Counted from the first letter of the stretch, positions 9,601 to 17,933 are shown. The stretch: DNA of 64,000 nt from Oscillatoriales cyanobacterium (GCA_004292955.1 RDXX01000020.1:1-64000), one strand, 5' to 3'. Made by a program: numbers and translations. The notes: generated by a model from the sequence alone, not told the origin.

Positions 9601-10466
9601 TACCAAGAAATATGATAATCTGGTTTGAATTCTAAAGCCCTGTCGTAGGAAGCGATTGCATCTTCAAGCCTGCCTAAATCACCCAGTGTACCGCCCCGAT
9701 GGTGCCAGGCTTTGTGAAAATCTGGTTTTAATTCTAAGGCTTTGTCGTAGGAGGCGATCGCCTCTTCAAGCCTGCCTAATTTATCCAGTGTAAGGCCCCG
9801 ATTGTACCAGGTTGTGTCATCATCAGGTTTGATTTCTAAGGCTTTGTCGTAGGAGGCGATCGCATCTTCAGGCCTGCCTAAATTACCCAGTGCAATGCCC
9901 CGACCGTTCCAGGCTTTGTAATAATCTGGTTTGATTTCTAAGGCTTTGTCGTAAGACTTCAGCGCCCCTTCAAAATCCCCTTTCATATATTGCTCATTAC
10001 CTAGCTTTGTCCAAGCCTCAGCCTCTCCATCAACATCCTCACCCCCCTCACCCGAAACTAGCGGAAACCCAACCAAAATCTCCCTACCAACATTCCCCGC
10101 CACCTCTCCCAATTCCCCACCCGCAACTCCACCCAACAACTCCAACCTGCGCGCCAATTCCTGAAGCGATACCACCGCATCCGCAGACGCTGTACTCCCC
10201 TGCGCGCCCTCCAACAATCGATCGCCAAACCCCCGCAACCAAGCCGCCAAATCACCATTTTTAATTTGTTTTGCGATTAAGAATCCCGCAACATCGCCTC
10301 TTCCCCAGCCCTGATTCACCCCTTCGAGAAGTTCCATCAACTTCGCCTCGTATTCCGCATCAGTCAAAGTTGGCCCAGGTTGAGGTGGTGTCGGTTCAAT
10401 CTTGGGATTGGTGCGGAATAGCCGCTGAATTAATTGTTTGAGGAATCGCCAGATTTTATCTAACAT
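6603..10466 (-). CDS. TPR-CHAT protease (caspase-HetF associated), 14 TPR units
   Basis: A 1287-residue protein: a basic N-terminal helix, a Pro-rich linker, 14 consecutive 34-residue TPR units (about residues 149-625, consensus AIASYDKALE.KPD..AWYNRG), a helical middle region and a C-terminal CHAT domain. CHAT is the clan CD (caspase/separase fold) peptidase domain; its dyad is visible as His in FTGHGSYNFD (about 1106) and Cys in LPACETALTD (about 1148). The family usually ends WAAFTITG as here. TPRs normally bind a partner that gates the protease. The longer reading to 10556 begins inside a dispersed repeat, so I chose MLDKIWRFLKQL. A repeat insertion at 7362-7483 adds Cys/Pro-rich residues inside the protease region. 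First gene of a three-gene overlapping operon. Confidence 0.88.
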   Translation of the reverse strand: MLDKIWRFLKQLIQRLFRTNPKIEPTPPQPGPTLTDAEYEAKLMELLEGVNQGWGRGDVAGFLIAKQIKNGDLAAWLRGFGDRLLEGAQGSTASADAVVSLQELARRLELLGGVAGGELGEVAGNVGREILVGFPLVSGEGGEDVDGEAEAWTKLGNEQYMKGDFEGALKSYDKALEIKPDYYKAWNGRGIALGNLGRPEDAIASYDKALEIKPDDDTTWYNRGLTLDKLGRLEEAIASYDKALELKPDFHKAWHHRGGTLGDLGRLEDAIASYDRALEFKPDYHISWYNRGVVLYDLGRLEDAITSCDKALQIKSDYHFAWGTRGNALGKLGRLEDATASYDKALEFKLDFHVAWYNRGIALRNLGLLEDAIASYDKALEIKPDDDAAWSNRGRTLNDLGLLEDAIASYDKALKIKPDDDAAWNNRGSALHNLGFLEEAIASYDKALEFKQDFHQAWYNRGGALDNLGLLEDAIASYDKALEFKLDFHVAWYNRGIALRNLGLLEDAIASYDKALEIKPDFHVAWYDRGIILSDLGRLEEAIASYDKALKFKPDDDGAWYNRGIALRNLGRLEEAIASYDKALEFKPDYDRAWNSRGMILCYYLNRYEEGIASFDKALEIKPDDDSSWINRSIAVKYAPKHRLLVYEILQAKFPKSPPVTRTLITHNLKQRGYEGQILTLKAGLEYCRQKTHPEGYGELHQALGDAHYSRGKLNSPNTYWNKATTSYQEALKTLTKDTFLQLHLQVLQNLIKTLVSLKQTDEANKLQRDATDLLHRLLKQQNYSQITQQQLTDKLVSFEQLTVNIFIQSGQFAQALATAETDKNVCLSWLLDALPIPDYKTEETVTHAQIQQLLNPTTAAIYWHLSDASLTTFIIKSDGLLSPETCFSDFPDEFEKWVKEWNQQYTDYQSKEKTSQVNHPWRAEMASKFARLKEILKIDVIEQQLEGITELILIPHRDLHRFPIHALFSRDFVVSYLPSAAVGISLQHRFTPKWATTGGLPLQQNNPSVGAVPPCPPSMPCPPESVGAVPPCPPSISILSIENPHSVITDKNGQQKRLAPLPAAEIESEIICRMFDNYTRLEEDAATLDEVETLLQQPHNIFHFTGHGSYNFDHPLESTLYLSGNHRLTVREIIQLNLSNYELICLPACETALTDKQTILAEYVGLTSGFMRAGVGCVVSTLWPIESGASTLLMIYFYQRWREAGDSLPVALANAQKWLREATREDLATWYQGEIDKISANSPELSEVEFMLRRFFNTNRQALATMELDQPYQHPYYWAAFTITGL
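7362..7483. repeat. Dispersed GC-rich repeat inserted in frame within the CHAT gene
   Basis: Two identical 27-bp units (7362-7388 and 7413-7439) and a diverged third in the opposite orientation (7457-7483). The same 27-bp unit occurs twice between genes at 26535-26561 and 26569-26595. In the CHAT gene they encode the Cys/Pro-rich string GAVPPCPPS, twice. Confidence 0.9.
8590..10020 (-). repeat. 102-bp tandem coding repeats (TPR array)
   Basis: Fourteen in-frame 102-bp units of the TPR-CHAT gene. Nearly all carry GGAGGCGATCGC, so a HIP1 octamer recurs with 102-bp spacing. The units around 8990 and 9410 encode the same string (EFKLDFHVAWYNRG), which suggests recent copying between units. Confidence 0.9.
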
Positions 10467-10501
10467 TGGTGAGATGGTGAGGCGGTTTGTTTTTGTTATT
10501 G

Positions 10502-10797
10502 TATAGCCTTTCTCAAAAAGATGAGGTATGACTGGTAGCTTATATAACCATTTCAACTAAGAGGGCTGAAGCCCAACAACGTACCTCTAAGAGGGCTTAA
10601 GCCCAACAACGTACCTCTAAGAGGGCTTAAGCCCAACAACGTACCTCTAAGAGGGCTTAAGCCCAACAACGTACCTCTAAGAGGGCTTAAGCCCAATAAC
10701 GTACCTCTAAGAGGGCTTAAGCCCAACAACGTACCTCTAAGAGGGCTTAAAGCCCAACAACGTACCTCTAAGAGGGCTGAAGCCCAACAACGTACCT
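10502..10797. repeat. Dispersed repeat end plus eight tandem 30-bp units
   Basis: At 10502-10530 lies a copy of a dispersed repeat (TATAGCCTTTCTCA...GATGAGGTA) also seen at 49253-49345. From 10557 to 10797 a 30-bp unit, internally palindromic (AGGGCTTAAGCCC), is repeated eight times with few changes. A single copy of the same unit, joined to the same type of end sequence, lies at 54789-54840. The gap to 10895 holds no gene that I can see. Confidence 0.9.
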
Positions 10798-10895
10798 TAT
10801 GTTTCTGATAACCGCTATAGTAAGAATTTTGGGGAGCGGCGCTCTCTCAATTCATTTATTAGTCGCCCCAGGCCGAATTCGATTCGCCGGGAATC

Positions 10896-11903
10896 TCAAT
10901 CGCCCGCAATTTCAAGCACTATTTTACCCGTTACTGAACCTGTTTCTAACAACTCATGCGCTGCTTGAGCTTGTTCTAGCGGGAAAGTTTGGCTGACGTG
11001 AATTTTGAGCAAATTACGATCGCACAAACGAGCACACTGCTGCAAAATCTTTGCCTGCTGTTGCTGTTCCTCCACCAAATTTTGCAGCATCGGAGTTAAC
11101 ATTAACTCCAGACTAATCCGCAGATTCCGCATTCTCGCTGTTTTCAAATTGCCCAAAGCCGGATCTGGTTCCAAAATTGTTACCAAATCTCCGTAAATCT
11201 TCACAGCCGGAATAGTTTGGTAAAAAGTTTCTCCCCCGACTGTATCAAAAGCCAAATCAACTCCTTGGCCCTCAGTCCAAGCCAAAACCCGATCGACAAC
11301 ATCCGTATTTTTGTATAAAATAACTGAATCTGCACCTAACTGCCGTACAAACTCGGCTTTTGCTTCGGAACTAACAGTAGTGCAAACCTCAGCACCCTGC
11401 AACGAAGCCAACTGTACCGCGACGTGGCCGACACCGCCTGCACCTGCTAGAATGAGCACTTTCTGACCGGCTTGCAAGCGCCCTCGATCGTACAGCGACT
11501 CCCATGCTGTAATTAGAACTAAGGGTGCAGCCGCCGCCTCAACAAAACTTAAAGCAGCAGGCTTGATGGCGAGAAAACGTTCGTCTACAACGGCAAACTC
11601 AGCGTAAGTACCGATCGACCCGCCTAAACCCCCGTGGCAGAAAAAAACCTCGTCTCCGACTTGGACACTCTGCACCTCAGCACCGATAGCTTCTACCACT
11701 CCAGCACCGTCGCACCCCAAAACGTGAGGAGTTTTCTCGGGGTAAAATGTGCCGCGCGATCGCAACTTAGTATCTATCGGATTGATCCCCGCCGCCCGCA
11801 ACCGCACCAAAACTTCAGTTTCTGTTTGTATAGTAGGGGCTGAGATATCTTGCAGTTTCAATACGGATGGGCTTCCGGGAGTTTCAAAAACGATCGCTTT
11901 CAT
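10896..11903 (-). CDS. NADPH:quinone reductase-like zinc-independent alcohol dehydrogenase family protein
   Basis: A 335-residue MDR-superfamily oxidoreductase of the quinone reductase / zeta-crystallin type. It should use NADPH to reduce quinones or enones in the cytoplasm. Seen: GroES-like N-domain with GINPIDTKLRSRG and the PHVLGCDGAGVVEAIG block, a Rossmann domain with ILAGAGGVGHVAVQLA (AxxGxxG-type), and the C-terminal GKIVLEI. The structural zinc cysteines of alcohol dehydrogenases are absent, as expected for this branch. Substrate cannot be told. Monocistronic. Confidence 0.9.
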   Translation of the reverse strand: MKAIVFETPGSPSVLKLQDISAPTIQTETEVLVRLRAAGINPIDTKLRSRGTFYPEKTPHVLGCDGAGVVEAIGAEVQSVQVGDEVFFCHGGLGGSIGTYAEFAVVDERFLAIKPAALSFVEAAAAPLVLITAWESLYDRGRLQAGQKVLILAGAGGVGHVAVQLASLQGAEVCTTVSSEAKAEFVRQLGADSVILYKNTDVVDRVLAWTEGQGVDLAFDTVGGETFYQTIPAVKIYGDLVTILEPDPALGNLKTARMRNLRISLELMLTPMLQNLVEEQQQQAKILQQCARLCDRNLLKIHVSQTFPLEQAQAAHELLETGSVTGKIVLEIAGD

Positions 11904-12169
11904 AGCAGGGTATTAACTCTATTTTCGCCTTCACCTCCAATCCTACCTTGTATTCGTTACTCATCCGTGACGATACTTAGTTATTTTTAATAATATAGAC
12001 TGCCTTTAATTCAACTGACAATTGACAGTTGACTTGGGACAGCTACCTCTATCTCGAAGTCCGAGGATTGGAGTGATGAATAATCTGATTTTAATTTCTC
12101 CCGATCGGGATTCCGGCTTTAAACCAATTCTTTCTGCTAACTACTATAATTGTCGAGCGGTGCTAATCG

Positions 12170-15100
12170 ATGTTCGAGCTAGATTTATTTTTTTACTTTG
12201 AGATTCTTGCATACCTTCTGGGATTATCGGCGACTTTAGTCTTCGCGATCGCGATTTATCTCAAGTGGCACCGAAGGCATCCCAGTCTGCCAACTGCCGA
12301 AGAGCAACCGCAGTTGGCAGAATTACAGCCAGATTTATCTGCGAGATTGAAAATTAGGAAAAACTTGTTGATTTTCCCCAACTCAAATCTGTTGGCGATC
12401 GCTGACAGCTTCTTGGGTAAACTGTTAGGTATTGGCTACAATCTATTCTTAGCCCAGCAACAACGCCCAACTGTGAATTCTTCGCCTCTTGTAGGGCCTT
12501 CCACCAGCAAAACCGTTAGTCTGAGCATCGAGGGTTCGATCGACCAAAATGCCGATAGCCCTCCTAACGACAACCCTCCCAAAGCCACCACTTCCCCGCA
12601 ATTAGAGGAAGACTTGCTAGGTGACATCCTGGCAGGTACTAATTCGCCCGGGGGGACACAATTCTTTGATACCTTAGTTCCCCACTTAGCCTCAGCACTA
12701 GGAGTTCGCAGCGCCATTGCTGCCAAATCGATTAAATCGATCGAACGCGCCGATCTAACTCCCGATAAATTACAAGTTATCAGTTTTTGGAGCGACGGAC
12801 AGCCACAGCCAAACTTTGAGTGCAACACTGCCAATACTCCCGAAGCGCTGGTGTTTGAGCAGGGAATGTACTCCTGTCCAGACCGCCTCATGGAAACCTT
12901 TCCTGAAGACCGCAGACCGATCGTTACAGGTTCGCGCAGCTTCCTGGGAATCTTGCTGAAAAACTCCTACGGCGAACCTTTGGGCATTATTTGTATTTTC
13001 CACGATCGCCCCCTACTAGAATCACATCTTGCCAAATTTCAGCTAATTATTAGCATCTTTGCCGGACGGGCGGCTGCCGAATTGGAGCGGCAGCGCCTAG
13101 AAGCAGCACTCTGCACCGTAGAAGCGAAATACTGCGCGCTTGTAGAACAAATGCCGGCTGTCACCTACATTTCTCCCCTCAACCGCAGCGCTGCCAAACT
13201 TTACATCAGCCCGCAAATTGAGACTTTTCTCGGTTATTCTGTAGCTGAATGGAAGGCAGACCCAGATCTGTGGCTGAAACTCGTTCACCCAGAAGACCGC
13301 GATCGCGTGTTAGTTGAAAACGCTACACAGAAATTTACCGAGGGAGAAGATATTTTTAGCGACGGGCCGCTGGTGTCAGAATACCGCGCGATCGCCCGCA
13401 ACGGTAAAATTGTCTGGTTCCGCGATCGAGCGATCGCAGTTCGCGATCGAGCCAGCAACTCCGTCATCCTTCAAGGCGCAATGTTTGATATCACAGAGAC
13501 TAAAGTAGCTGCCAGCGCCCTGCTAGAAAGCGAATACCGCTATTACACTTTAGCTAAAATACTGCCAGTCGGGATTTTCCGCGCCGACGCTGCGGGAGAT
13601 TGTTTGTATGTCAACGAGCGATTTTTGGAGATGGCGGGACTGACTGCGCCAAAGGCATTGGGCGAAGGTTGGGCCCAAAGTTTGCATCCCGAAGACCGCG
13701 ATCGCATTTTGAGCCAGTGGTATCGCGCTGTCAAAGATAAATTGCCTTGTAAGTTAGAGTACCGCTTTTGCAACGGCGACCTCACAACCTGGGTATTTTG
13801 GCAAGCAGTGCCGGAAATTGACAACAATGGAGCAGTTCTGGGCTATCTCGGCACGCTGACAGATATCAGCGATCGCAAGCAGGCAGAATTCGCGCTGCAA
13901 CAAGCCGAAGAAAAATACCGCAGCATCTTTGAAAACGCGATCGAGGGAATTTTTCAAACGAGTGCTGACGGACGCTATATCAGTGCCAATCCGGCTTTAG
14001 CCAGAATTTACGGCTACGAGTCGGCAACCCAACTGATCGCAAACATCCACGATATCGAGCACCAACTCTACCTCGATCCCAACCGCCGCGTCGAGTTCTT
14101 GGGTGCGATCGAAAAACACGGTTCTGTGTCTGAGTTCGAGTCCCAAGTTTACCGCGCTGACGGAACTACTATCTGGGTTTCCGAAAACGGCCGGGCTGTT
14201 CGCGACGCTGGTGGCAATTTGCTTTACTACGAAGGTACTGTCGAAGATATCACTCTGCGGAAAATAGCTGAAGAGAAGTTAGTACACGATGCTTTGCACG
14301 ATACGCTGACGGGTTTGCCCAACCGAGCTTTATTTATGGATCGTTTGGGACACGCGATCGAGCTTTCAAAACGCCGTCCCGAGGTTTTGTTTGCGGTGCT
14401 GTTTATCGATCTAGACCGCTTTAAGGTGGTTAATGACAGTTTGGGGCATTTAGTGGGCGATCGCTTGCTGATCGCGATCGCCCAGCGCCTGGAAATCTGT
14501 TTGCGGGCTGGAGATACTGTTGCCCGTCTCGGCGGCGACGAATTCGCTATTTTGCTGGAAAATATCAAAAACACCGATGATGCGATCCACATTGCCGAAC
14601 GAGTGCAAGCGGAACTGGCACAGCCTTTTTACCTCAACGAATATCAAGTTTTTAGCAGTGCTAGCATTGGCATTGTTTGTTCCGGTTTGCCACAGGATCC
14701 CAACAATTTTTCCGAATTTTCTAGTCCAGGAAATCTCGTCCATGTCGATCGGGAAACTGCTTTGTCTTGCCTATCTCCCGACTCTCCTGTTCCCGTCCCA
14801 TTCCGAATATTGTACGATCGACCAGAAGAACTGCTGCGAGATGCAGATGCTGCCATGTATCACGCAAAGGGATTGGGCAAAGCTCGCCACGAAGTTTTCG
14901 ACTTAAGTATGCACACTCGCGCCGTCGCCCTTTTGCAACTGGAAAACGAATTGCGGCGCGCTCTAGACTCCCAGGAATTTCAGCTTTACTACCAGCCCAT
15001 CGTCTCTCTAACTAGCGGTAGAATCAGCGGTTTTGAAGCGCTGCTGCGATGGTATCACCCCCAGCGCGGTTTAGTAGCTCCCGGTGAGTTTATTTTAGTA

Positions 15101-15709
15101 GCAGAAGAAACTAGATTGATTGTACCTATTGGTTGGTGGATGATGCGATCGGCTTGCTGTCAGATCCACGAGTGGCACGAAAAATTCCCCGCAAATCCGC
15201 CGTTGACAGTCAGCGTCAACCTTTCTAACGAACAATTTAAACAGCCGGATTTAATCGATCGCATTCGTGAGATTTTACAAGAAACTCACCTTGACCCCCG
15301 CACTTTAAAGTTAGAAATTACCGAAGGCGTGATCGTGGACAATGCCGAATCAGCCGCCGCTATCCTCTCCCAATTGAAAAATTTAGAAATTGAATTATAT
15401 ATTGACGATTTTGGCACAGGCTATTCTTCTTTGAGCCGCCTGCACACTTTTCCCACTGATGCCTTAAAGATCGATCGAGCTTTTGTGAGCCGCATGACTG
15501 AAGATGAAGGAAACGAAGCTATTGTACAGACTATTTTGATCTTAGCCAGTCATTTAGGCATGGATGCGATCGCTGAAGGAATAGAAACCATCGAACAGCT
15601 TAACTTGCTCAGAGCGCTGCAATGCGAATACGGACAGGGATACTTTTTCTCAAAGCCTGTAGACACCATCACAGCCACAGGTTTGATCGAAAGTCAACCC
15701 AAATGGTAA
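12170..15709 (+). CDS. Membrane-anchored GAF-PAS-GGDEF-EAL protein (c-di-GMP synthesis/turnover)
   Basis: A 1179-residue sensor that can make and/or degrade cyclic di-GMP. Domains: N-terminal membrane helix (about 8-30), linker, GAF (about 165-310), three PAS/PAC modules (about 320-450, 460-575, 580-700), GGDEF (about 705-910) and EAL (about 925-1170). The GGDEF active motif is intact (RLGGDEFAILLE), with an RxxD product-inhibition site (RAGD) five residues before it. The EAL motif is intact (FEALLRW), with DDFGTGYSSL and KIDRAFV. An unusual loop of about 45 residues sits inside GGDEF. The start has no clear ribosome site; a 41-codon ORF at 12076-12201 overlaps it and could couple translation. 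Confidence 0.93.
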   Translation: MFELDLFFYFEILAYLLGLSATLVFAIAIYLKWHRRHPSLPTAEEQPQLAELQPDLSARLKIRKNLLIFPNSNLLAIADSFLGKLLGIGYNLFLAQQQRPTVNSSPLVGPSTSKTVSLSIEGSIDQNADSPPNDNPPKATTSPQLEEDLLGDILAGTNSPGGTQFFDTLVPHLASALGVRSAIAAKSIKSIERADLTPDKLQVISFWSDGQPQPNFECNTANTPEALVFEQGMYSCPDRLMETFPEDRRPIVTGSRSFLGILLKNSYGEPLGIICIFHDRPLLESHLAKFQLIISIFAGRAAAELERQRLEAALCTVEAKYCALVEQMPAVTYISPLNRSAAKLYISPQIETFLGYSVAEWKADPDLWLKLVHPEDRDRVLVENATQKFTEGEDIFSDGPLVSEYRAIARNGKIVWFRDRAIAVRDRASNSVILQGAMFDITETKVAASALLESEYRYYTLAKILPVGIFRADAAGDCLYVNERFLEMAGLTAPKALGEGWAQSLHPEDRDRILSQWYRAVKDKLPCKLEYRFCNGDLTTWVFWQAVPEIDNNGAVLGYLGTLTDISDRKQAEFALQQAEEKYRSIFENAIEGIFQTSADGRYISANPALARIYGYESATQLIANIHDIEHQLYLDPNRRVEFLGAIEKHGSVSEFESQVYRADGTTIWVSENGRAVRDAGGNLLYYEGTVEDITLRKIAEEKLVHDALHDTLTGLPNRALFMDRLGHAIELSKRRPEVLFAVLFIDLDRFKVVNDSLGHLVGDRLLIAIAQRLEICLRAGDTVARLGGDEFAILLENIKNTDDAIHIAERVQAELAQPFYLNEYQVFSSASIGIVCSGLPQDPNNFSEFSSPGNLVHVDRETALSCLSPDSPVPVPFRILYDRPEELLRDADAAMYHAKGLGKARHEVFDLSMHTRAVALLQLENELRRALDSQEFQLYYQPIVSLTSGRISGFEALLRWYHPQRGLVAPGEFILVAEETRLIVPIGWWMMRSACCQIHEWHEKFPANPPLTVSVNLSNEQFKQPDLIDRIREILQETHLDPRTLKLEITEGVIVDNAESAAAILSQLKNLEIELYIDDFGTGYSSLSRLHTFPTDALKIDRAFVSRMTEDEGNEAIVQTILILASHLGMDAIAEGIETIEQLNLLRALQCEYGQGYFFSKPVDTITATGLIESQPKW

Positions 15710-15710
15710 T

Positions 15711-15768
15711 CGCGAATTGGGAATTGGGAATCGGGAATTGGGAATCGGGAATTGGGAATTAGAAGTTA
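15711..15768. repeat. Heptanucleotide repeat GGGAATT/GGGAATC
   Basis: About seven units with a 7-bp period directly after the GGDEF/EAL gene stop. It is the complement of the array that opens the window, drifted by one base in alternate units. Confidence 0.85.
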
Positions 15769-15813
15769 AAACATTCTTCCTTCTTCCTGAATTTCCCCCC
15801 TTGGGGGGGGCAT

Positions 15814-15943
15814 CTGACGGGTGTAGGTTTTTGGGTAAAAGCCTTATCCCATAAGAGTTTGAAATTTTAAGAGGCAAAAGCCCAAAACCTTTGCACTGTC
15901 TAGATTTGCTGGGTTTTGCCAGGGGAAAACCTACACCTGTCAG
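15814..15943. repeat. MITE-like element with 18-bp imperfect inverted ends
   Basis: Ends at 15814-15831 and 15926-15943 are inverted copies (CTGACGGGTGTAGGTTTT with one mismatch) enclosing about 95 bp with no ORF. This size and shape fit a small non-autonomous mobile element. It lies between the GGDEF/EAL gene and ilvH and is followed by a CTTCCTT heptamer array (15966-16008). Confidence 0.65.
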
Positions 15944-15965
15944 GGGGGCATGGGGGTTGACTTTT

Positions 15966-16008
15966 TCCTTCTTCCTTCTTCCTTCTTCCTTCTTCCTTCT
16001 TCCTTCTT
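15966..16008. repeat. Heptanucleotide repeat CTTCCTT
   Basis: Six units of a pyrimidine-only 7-bp repeat ending just downstream of the ilvH stop codon. Confidence 0.85.
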
Positions 16009-16010
16009 CT

Positions 16011-16529
16011 TTAAACTTTCGCTTCCAAAGACTTGAGAAACTCCGTATTTACGCCCGACTCCCGAGTCATAGCAATTTTTCCAGTACGAGCAATTTCCTT
16101 AATCCCAAATCTATTTAGAACCTGGACGATCGCCACCATCTTACCCGGATCTCCGACAACTTCCAAAGTCAGCGTATCATCACCAATATCCACCACTCGC
16201 GCTCTAAAAATCTGAGCTAACTCAATGATCTCCGATCGCGTCCCGCTAGCCGCATTAACTTTCAGCAACATCAACTCCCGTTCCACACAGGGAATTTCCG
16301 TTATATCCTGAACTTTCAGCACGTTAATTAACTTGTACAGTTGCTTGGTCAACTGCTCGATAATCTGGTCATCTCCCGGTACAACCATCGTAATCCGAGA
16401 CACACCCACTTGCTCAGCCGGGCCGACGGCTAGACTTTCAATATTAAAACCCCGACGCGCAAACAAACCAGCAATTCGAGTGAGGACACCCGCTTCATCT
16501 TCAACTAAAACCGAAAGAGTGTGTTTCAT
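16011..16529 (-). CDS. ilvH: Acetolactate synthase small (regulatory) subunit
   Basis: IlvH/IlvN of 172 residues, the usual length for the family. It binds the catalytic subunit IlvB and confers valine feedback on the first common step of branched-chain amino acid synthesis. Seen: an N-terminal ACT domain ([26 protein letters not shown], given here as positions 2-27) with the valine-site Asn in FNIESLAVG, then the C-terminal regulatory domain ([20 protein letters not shown]). The start at MKHTL has GGAG three bases upstream and matches the family; the in-frame ATG 45 bases earlier is unlikely. The large subunit is not in the window. Confidence 0.95.
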   Translation of the reverse strand: MKHTLSVLVEDEAGVLTRIAGLFARRGFNIESLAVGPAEQVGVSRITMVVPGDDQIIEQLTKQLYKLINVLKVQDITEIPCVERELMLLKVNAASGTRSEIIELAQIFRARVVDIGDDTLTLEVVGDPGKMVAIVQVLNRFGIKEIARTGKIAMTRESGVNTEFLKSLEAKV

Positions 16530-16692
16530 TTCTCCAAAAAAAGACGCATTTTGTGCAATTCTACTGTCGCCCATTCGCCTTTTAGCAGAAGTGCACGCCC
16601 ATTGAACCTGCCTTAGACATTTTATCCCGAGTTATTGGCCCTTCATGTCCGAGAAAAAAGCTCTTGATAAATTTCGCTTTTACCGCAGTCTC

Positions 16693-16774
16693 GATCCCCC
16701 TAAATCCCCCTTAACAAGGGGGACTTTGATAGCACTCCTGTCCCCCCCTTCTTAAGGGGGGTTAGGGGGGGATC
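16693..16774. repeat. Inverted repeat of the GATCCCCC...GGGGGATC family
   Basis: Imperfect palindrome built from GATCCCCCTAAATCCCCCTT and its complement. The same family occurs at 29425-29581 and 20420-20500. Apart from this the 16530-16957 gap shows no gene. Confidence 0.8.
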
Positions 16775-16957
16775 GGCTCGATCTCAACCTTAAACCCGCC
16801 CCAACCCGGTACTGACGGCACCCGATCCAAGTTTTTTGTGTACGAACGTACACAATTACTCGATGGCAGAAAAAACTCTTCAAGTCTGGTGGCTGACGAA
16901 AACTGCAATTTTGACACCAATTGGTGACAAAACTGCGAAGTACCAAGCCACCATAAC

Positions 16958-17770
16958 TTACATAAAAACCCGGTGTTGCAGCGACGGCATCTGGCGGCGG
17001 ACTTGTTCTAATCGATCGGGATTAATCTCTGCGATCGCCACACCCGGTTCCTCTCCGGCATCCGCCAAAACCGCACCCCAAGGGTCTACAATCATCGCGT
17101 GACCGTGAGTTTGACGGCGGCCGTAGTGGTGTCCAGTCTGCGCTGGGGCGATCGTATAACAAGTATTCTCGATCGCCCTCGCTTGCAACAAAACCTTCCA
17201 ATGATCCTTGCCAGTGTAAGCAGTAAACGCCGCCGGCACGAACAAAACATCAGCACCCTTGTGCGACAAATGCCTGTAAACTTCCGGGAACCGCACGTCA
17301 TAGCACACCGAAAGTCCCAGCGTCCCCAACTCCGGCGACACATAAACCGGCGGCAAATCTTCACCAGCTTTCACCGTGTTTGATTCCCTGTAAGTAATCC
17401 CGTCTGGCACATTCACATCAAACAAATGTACTTTTTTGTACCTTGCCACTTCGCTACCGTTTGGGTCTACTAGCAAGCAAGTATTGTATACCTTCCCCCC
17501 ATCCGTCGGCACGGGAAATCCGCCGCCCAGAATCGTCACCTGGAACCGCTGGGCCATGGTTTTGAGGAATTTTTCGCTTTGGAGTCCGATCGCCTCTGCT
17601 TGAGCAATCTTCTCCTCCTCTTCTCCCATAAACGAGAAATTTTCTGGTAAGGAAACTAACTCCGCACCCCGACGCACTGCCAGGTCGATTAATTCCTCTG
17701 CCTGCACCAAATTTTTTTGCAGGTCAGGCAAGCTAGTCATTTGAATTGCTGCGGCGAGATAAGACTTCAT
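16958..17770 (-). CDS. Carbon-nitrogen hydrolase, Nit1/Nit2-like amidase
   Basis: A 270-residue nitrilase-superfamily enzyme. The best match by motif is the Nit branch, which removes deaminated glutathione or omega-amides as metabolite repair. The catalytic triad is visible: Glu in SLPENFSF, Lys in RYKKVHLFDV, Cys in LSVCYDVRFPE. The AIENTCY and HGHAMIVDPWGAVLAD blocks are also typical. Length is normal. The substrate is inferred from the family branch. Monocistronic, with heptamer repeats directly upstream. Confidence 0.92.
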   Translation of the reverse strand: MKSYLAAAIQMTSLPDLQKNLVQAEELIDLAVRRGAELVSLPENFSFMGEEEEKIAQAEAIGLQSEKFLKTMAQRFQVTILGGGFPVPTDGGKVYNTCLLVDPNGSEVARYKKVHLFDVNVPDGITYRESNTVKAGEDLPPVYVSPELGTLGLSVCYDVRFPEVYRHLSHKGADVLFVPAAFTAYTGKDHWKVLLQARAIENTCYTIAPAQTGHHYGRRQTHGHAMIVDPWGAVLADAGEEPGVAIAEINPDRLEQVRRQMPSLQHRVFM

Positions 17771-17792
17771 CGATTCACAATATTAGTCATTA

Positions 17793-17933
17793 GTCAGTTG
17801 TCAGTTGTCAGTTGTTAGTTGTTAGTTGTTATTGGTTCTTGGTTCTTGGTTCTTGGTTCTTAGTAGCTATGCCCCATGCCCCATGCCCCATACCCTATGC
17901 CCCATGCCCCATGCCCCATGCCCTATGCCCACT
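17793..17933. repeat. Three successive heptanucleotide arrays
   Basis: GTCAGTT/GTTAGTT units (17793-17830), then GGTTCTT units (17835-17860), then CCCCATG-type units (17868-17933), all with 7-bp period. The tail ACTGAGAAAGTCTATAG (17940-17957) resembles the ends of the 49253-49345 element. No gene seen in 17771-18068. Confidence 0.8.

Noticed and set aside
8590-10020. Periodic GGAGGCGATCGC motif every 102 bp resembling a DNA repeat array
   Set aside because: It is explained by the in-frame TPR units of the CHAT protein.
10557-10797. Regularly spaced repeats resembling a CRISPR array
   Set aside because: Units are contiguous 30-mers without unique spacers, and no cas genes are present.
12076-12201. 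41-codon plus-strand frame before the GGDEF/EAL gene, with GGAG before its ATG
   Set aside because: No recognisable sequence and overlaps the large gene's start; could be a leader peptide, but support is too weak for a CDS.
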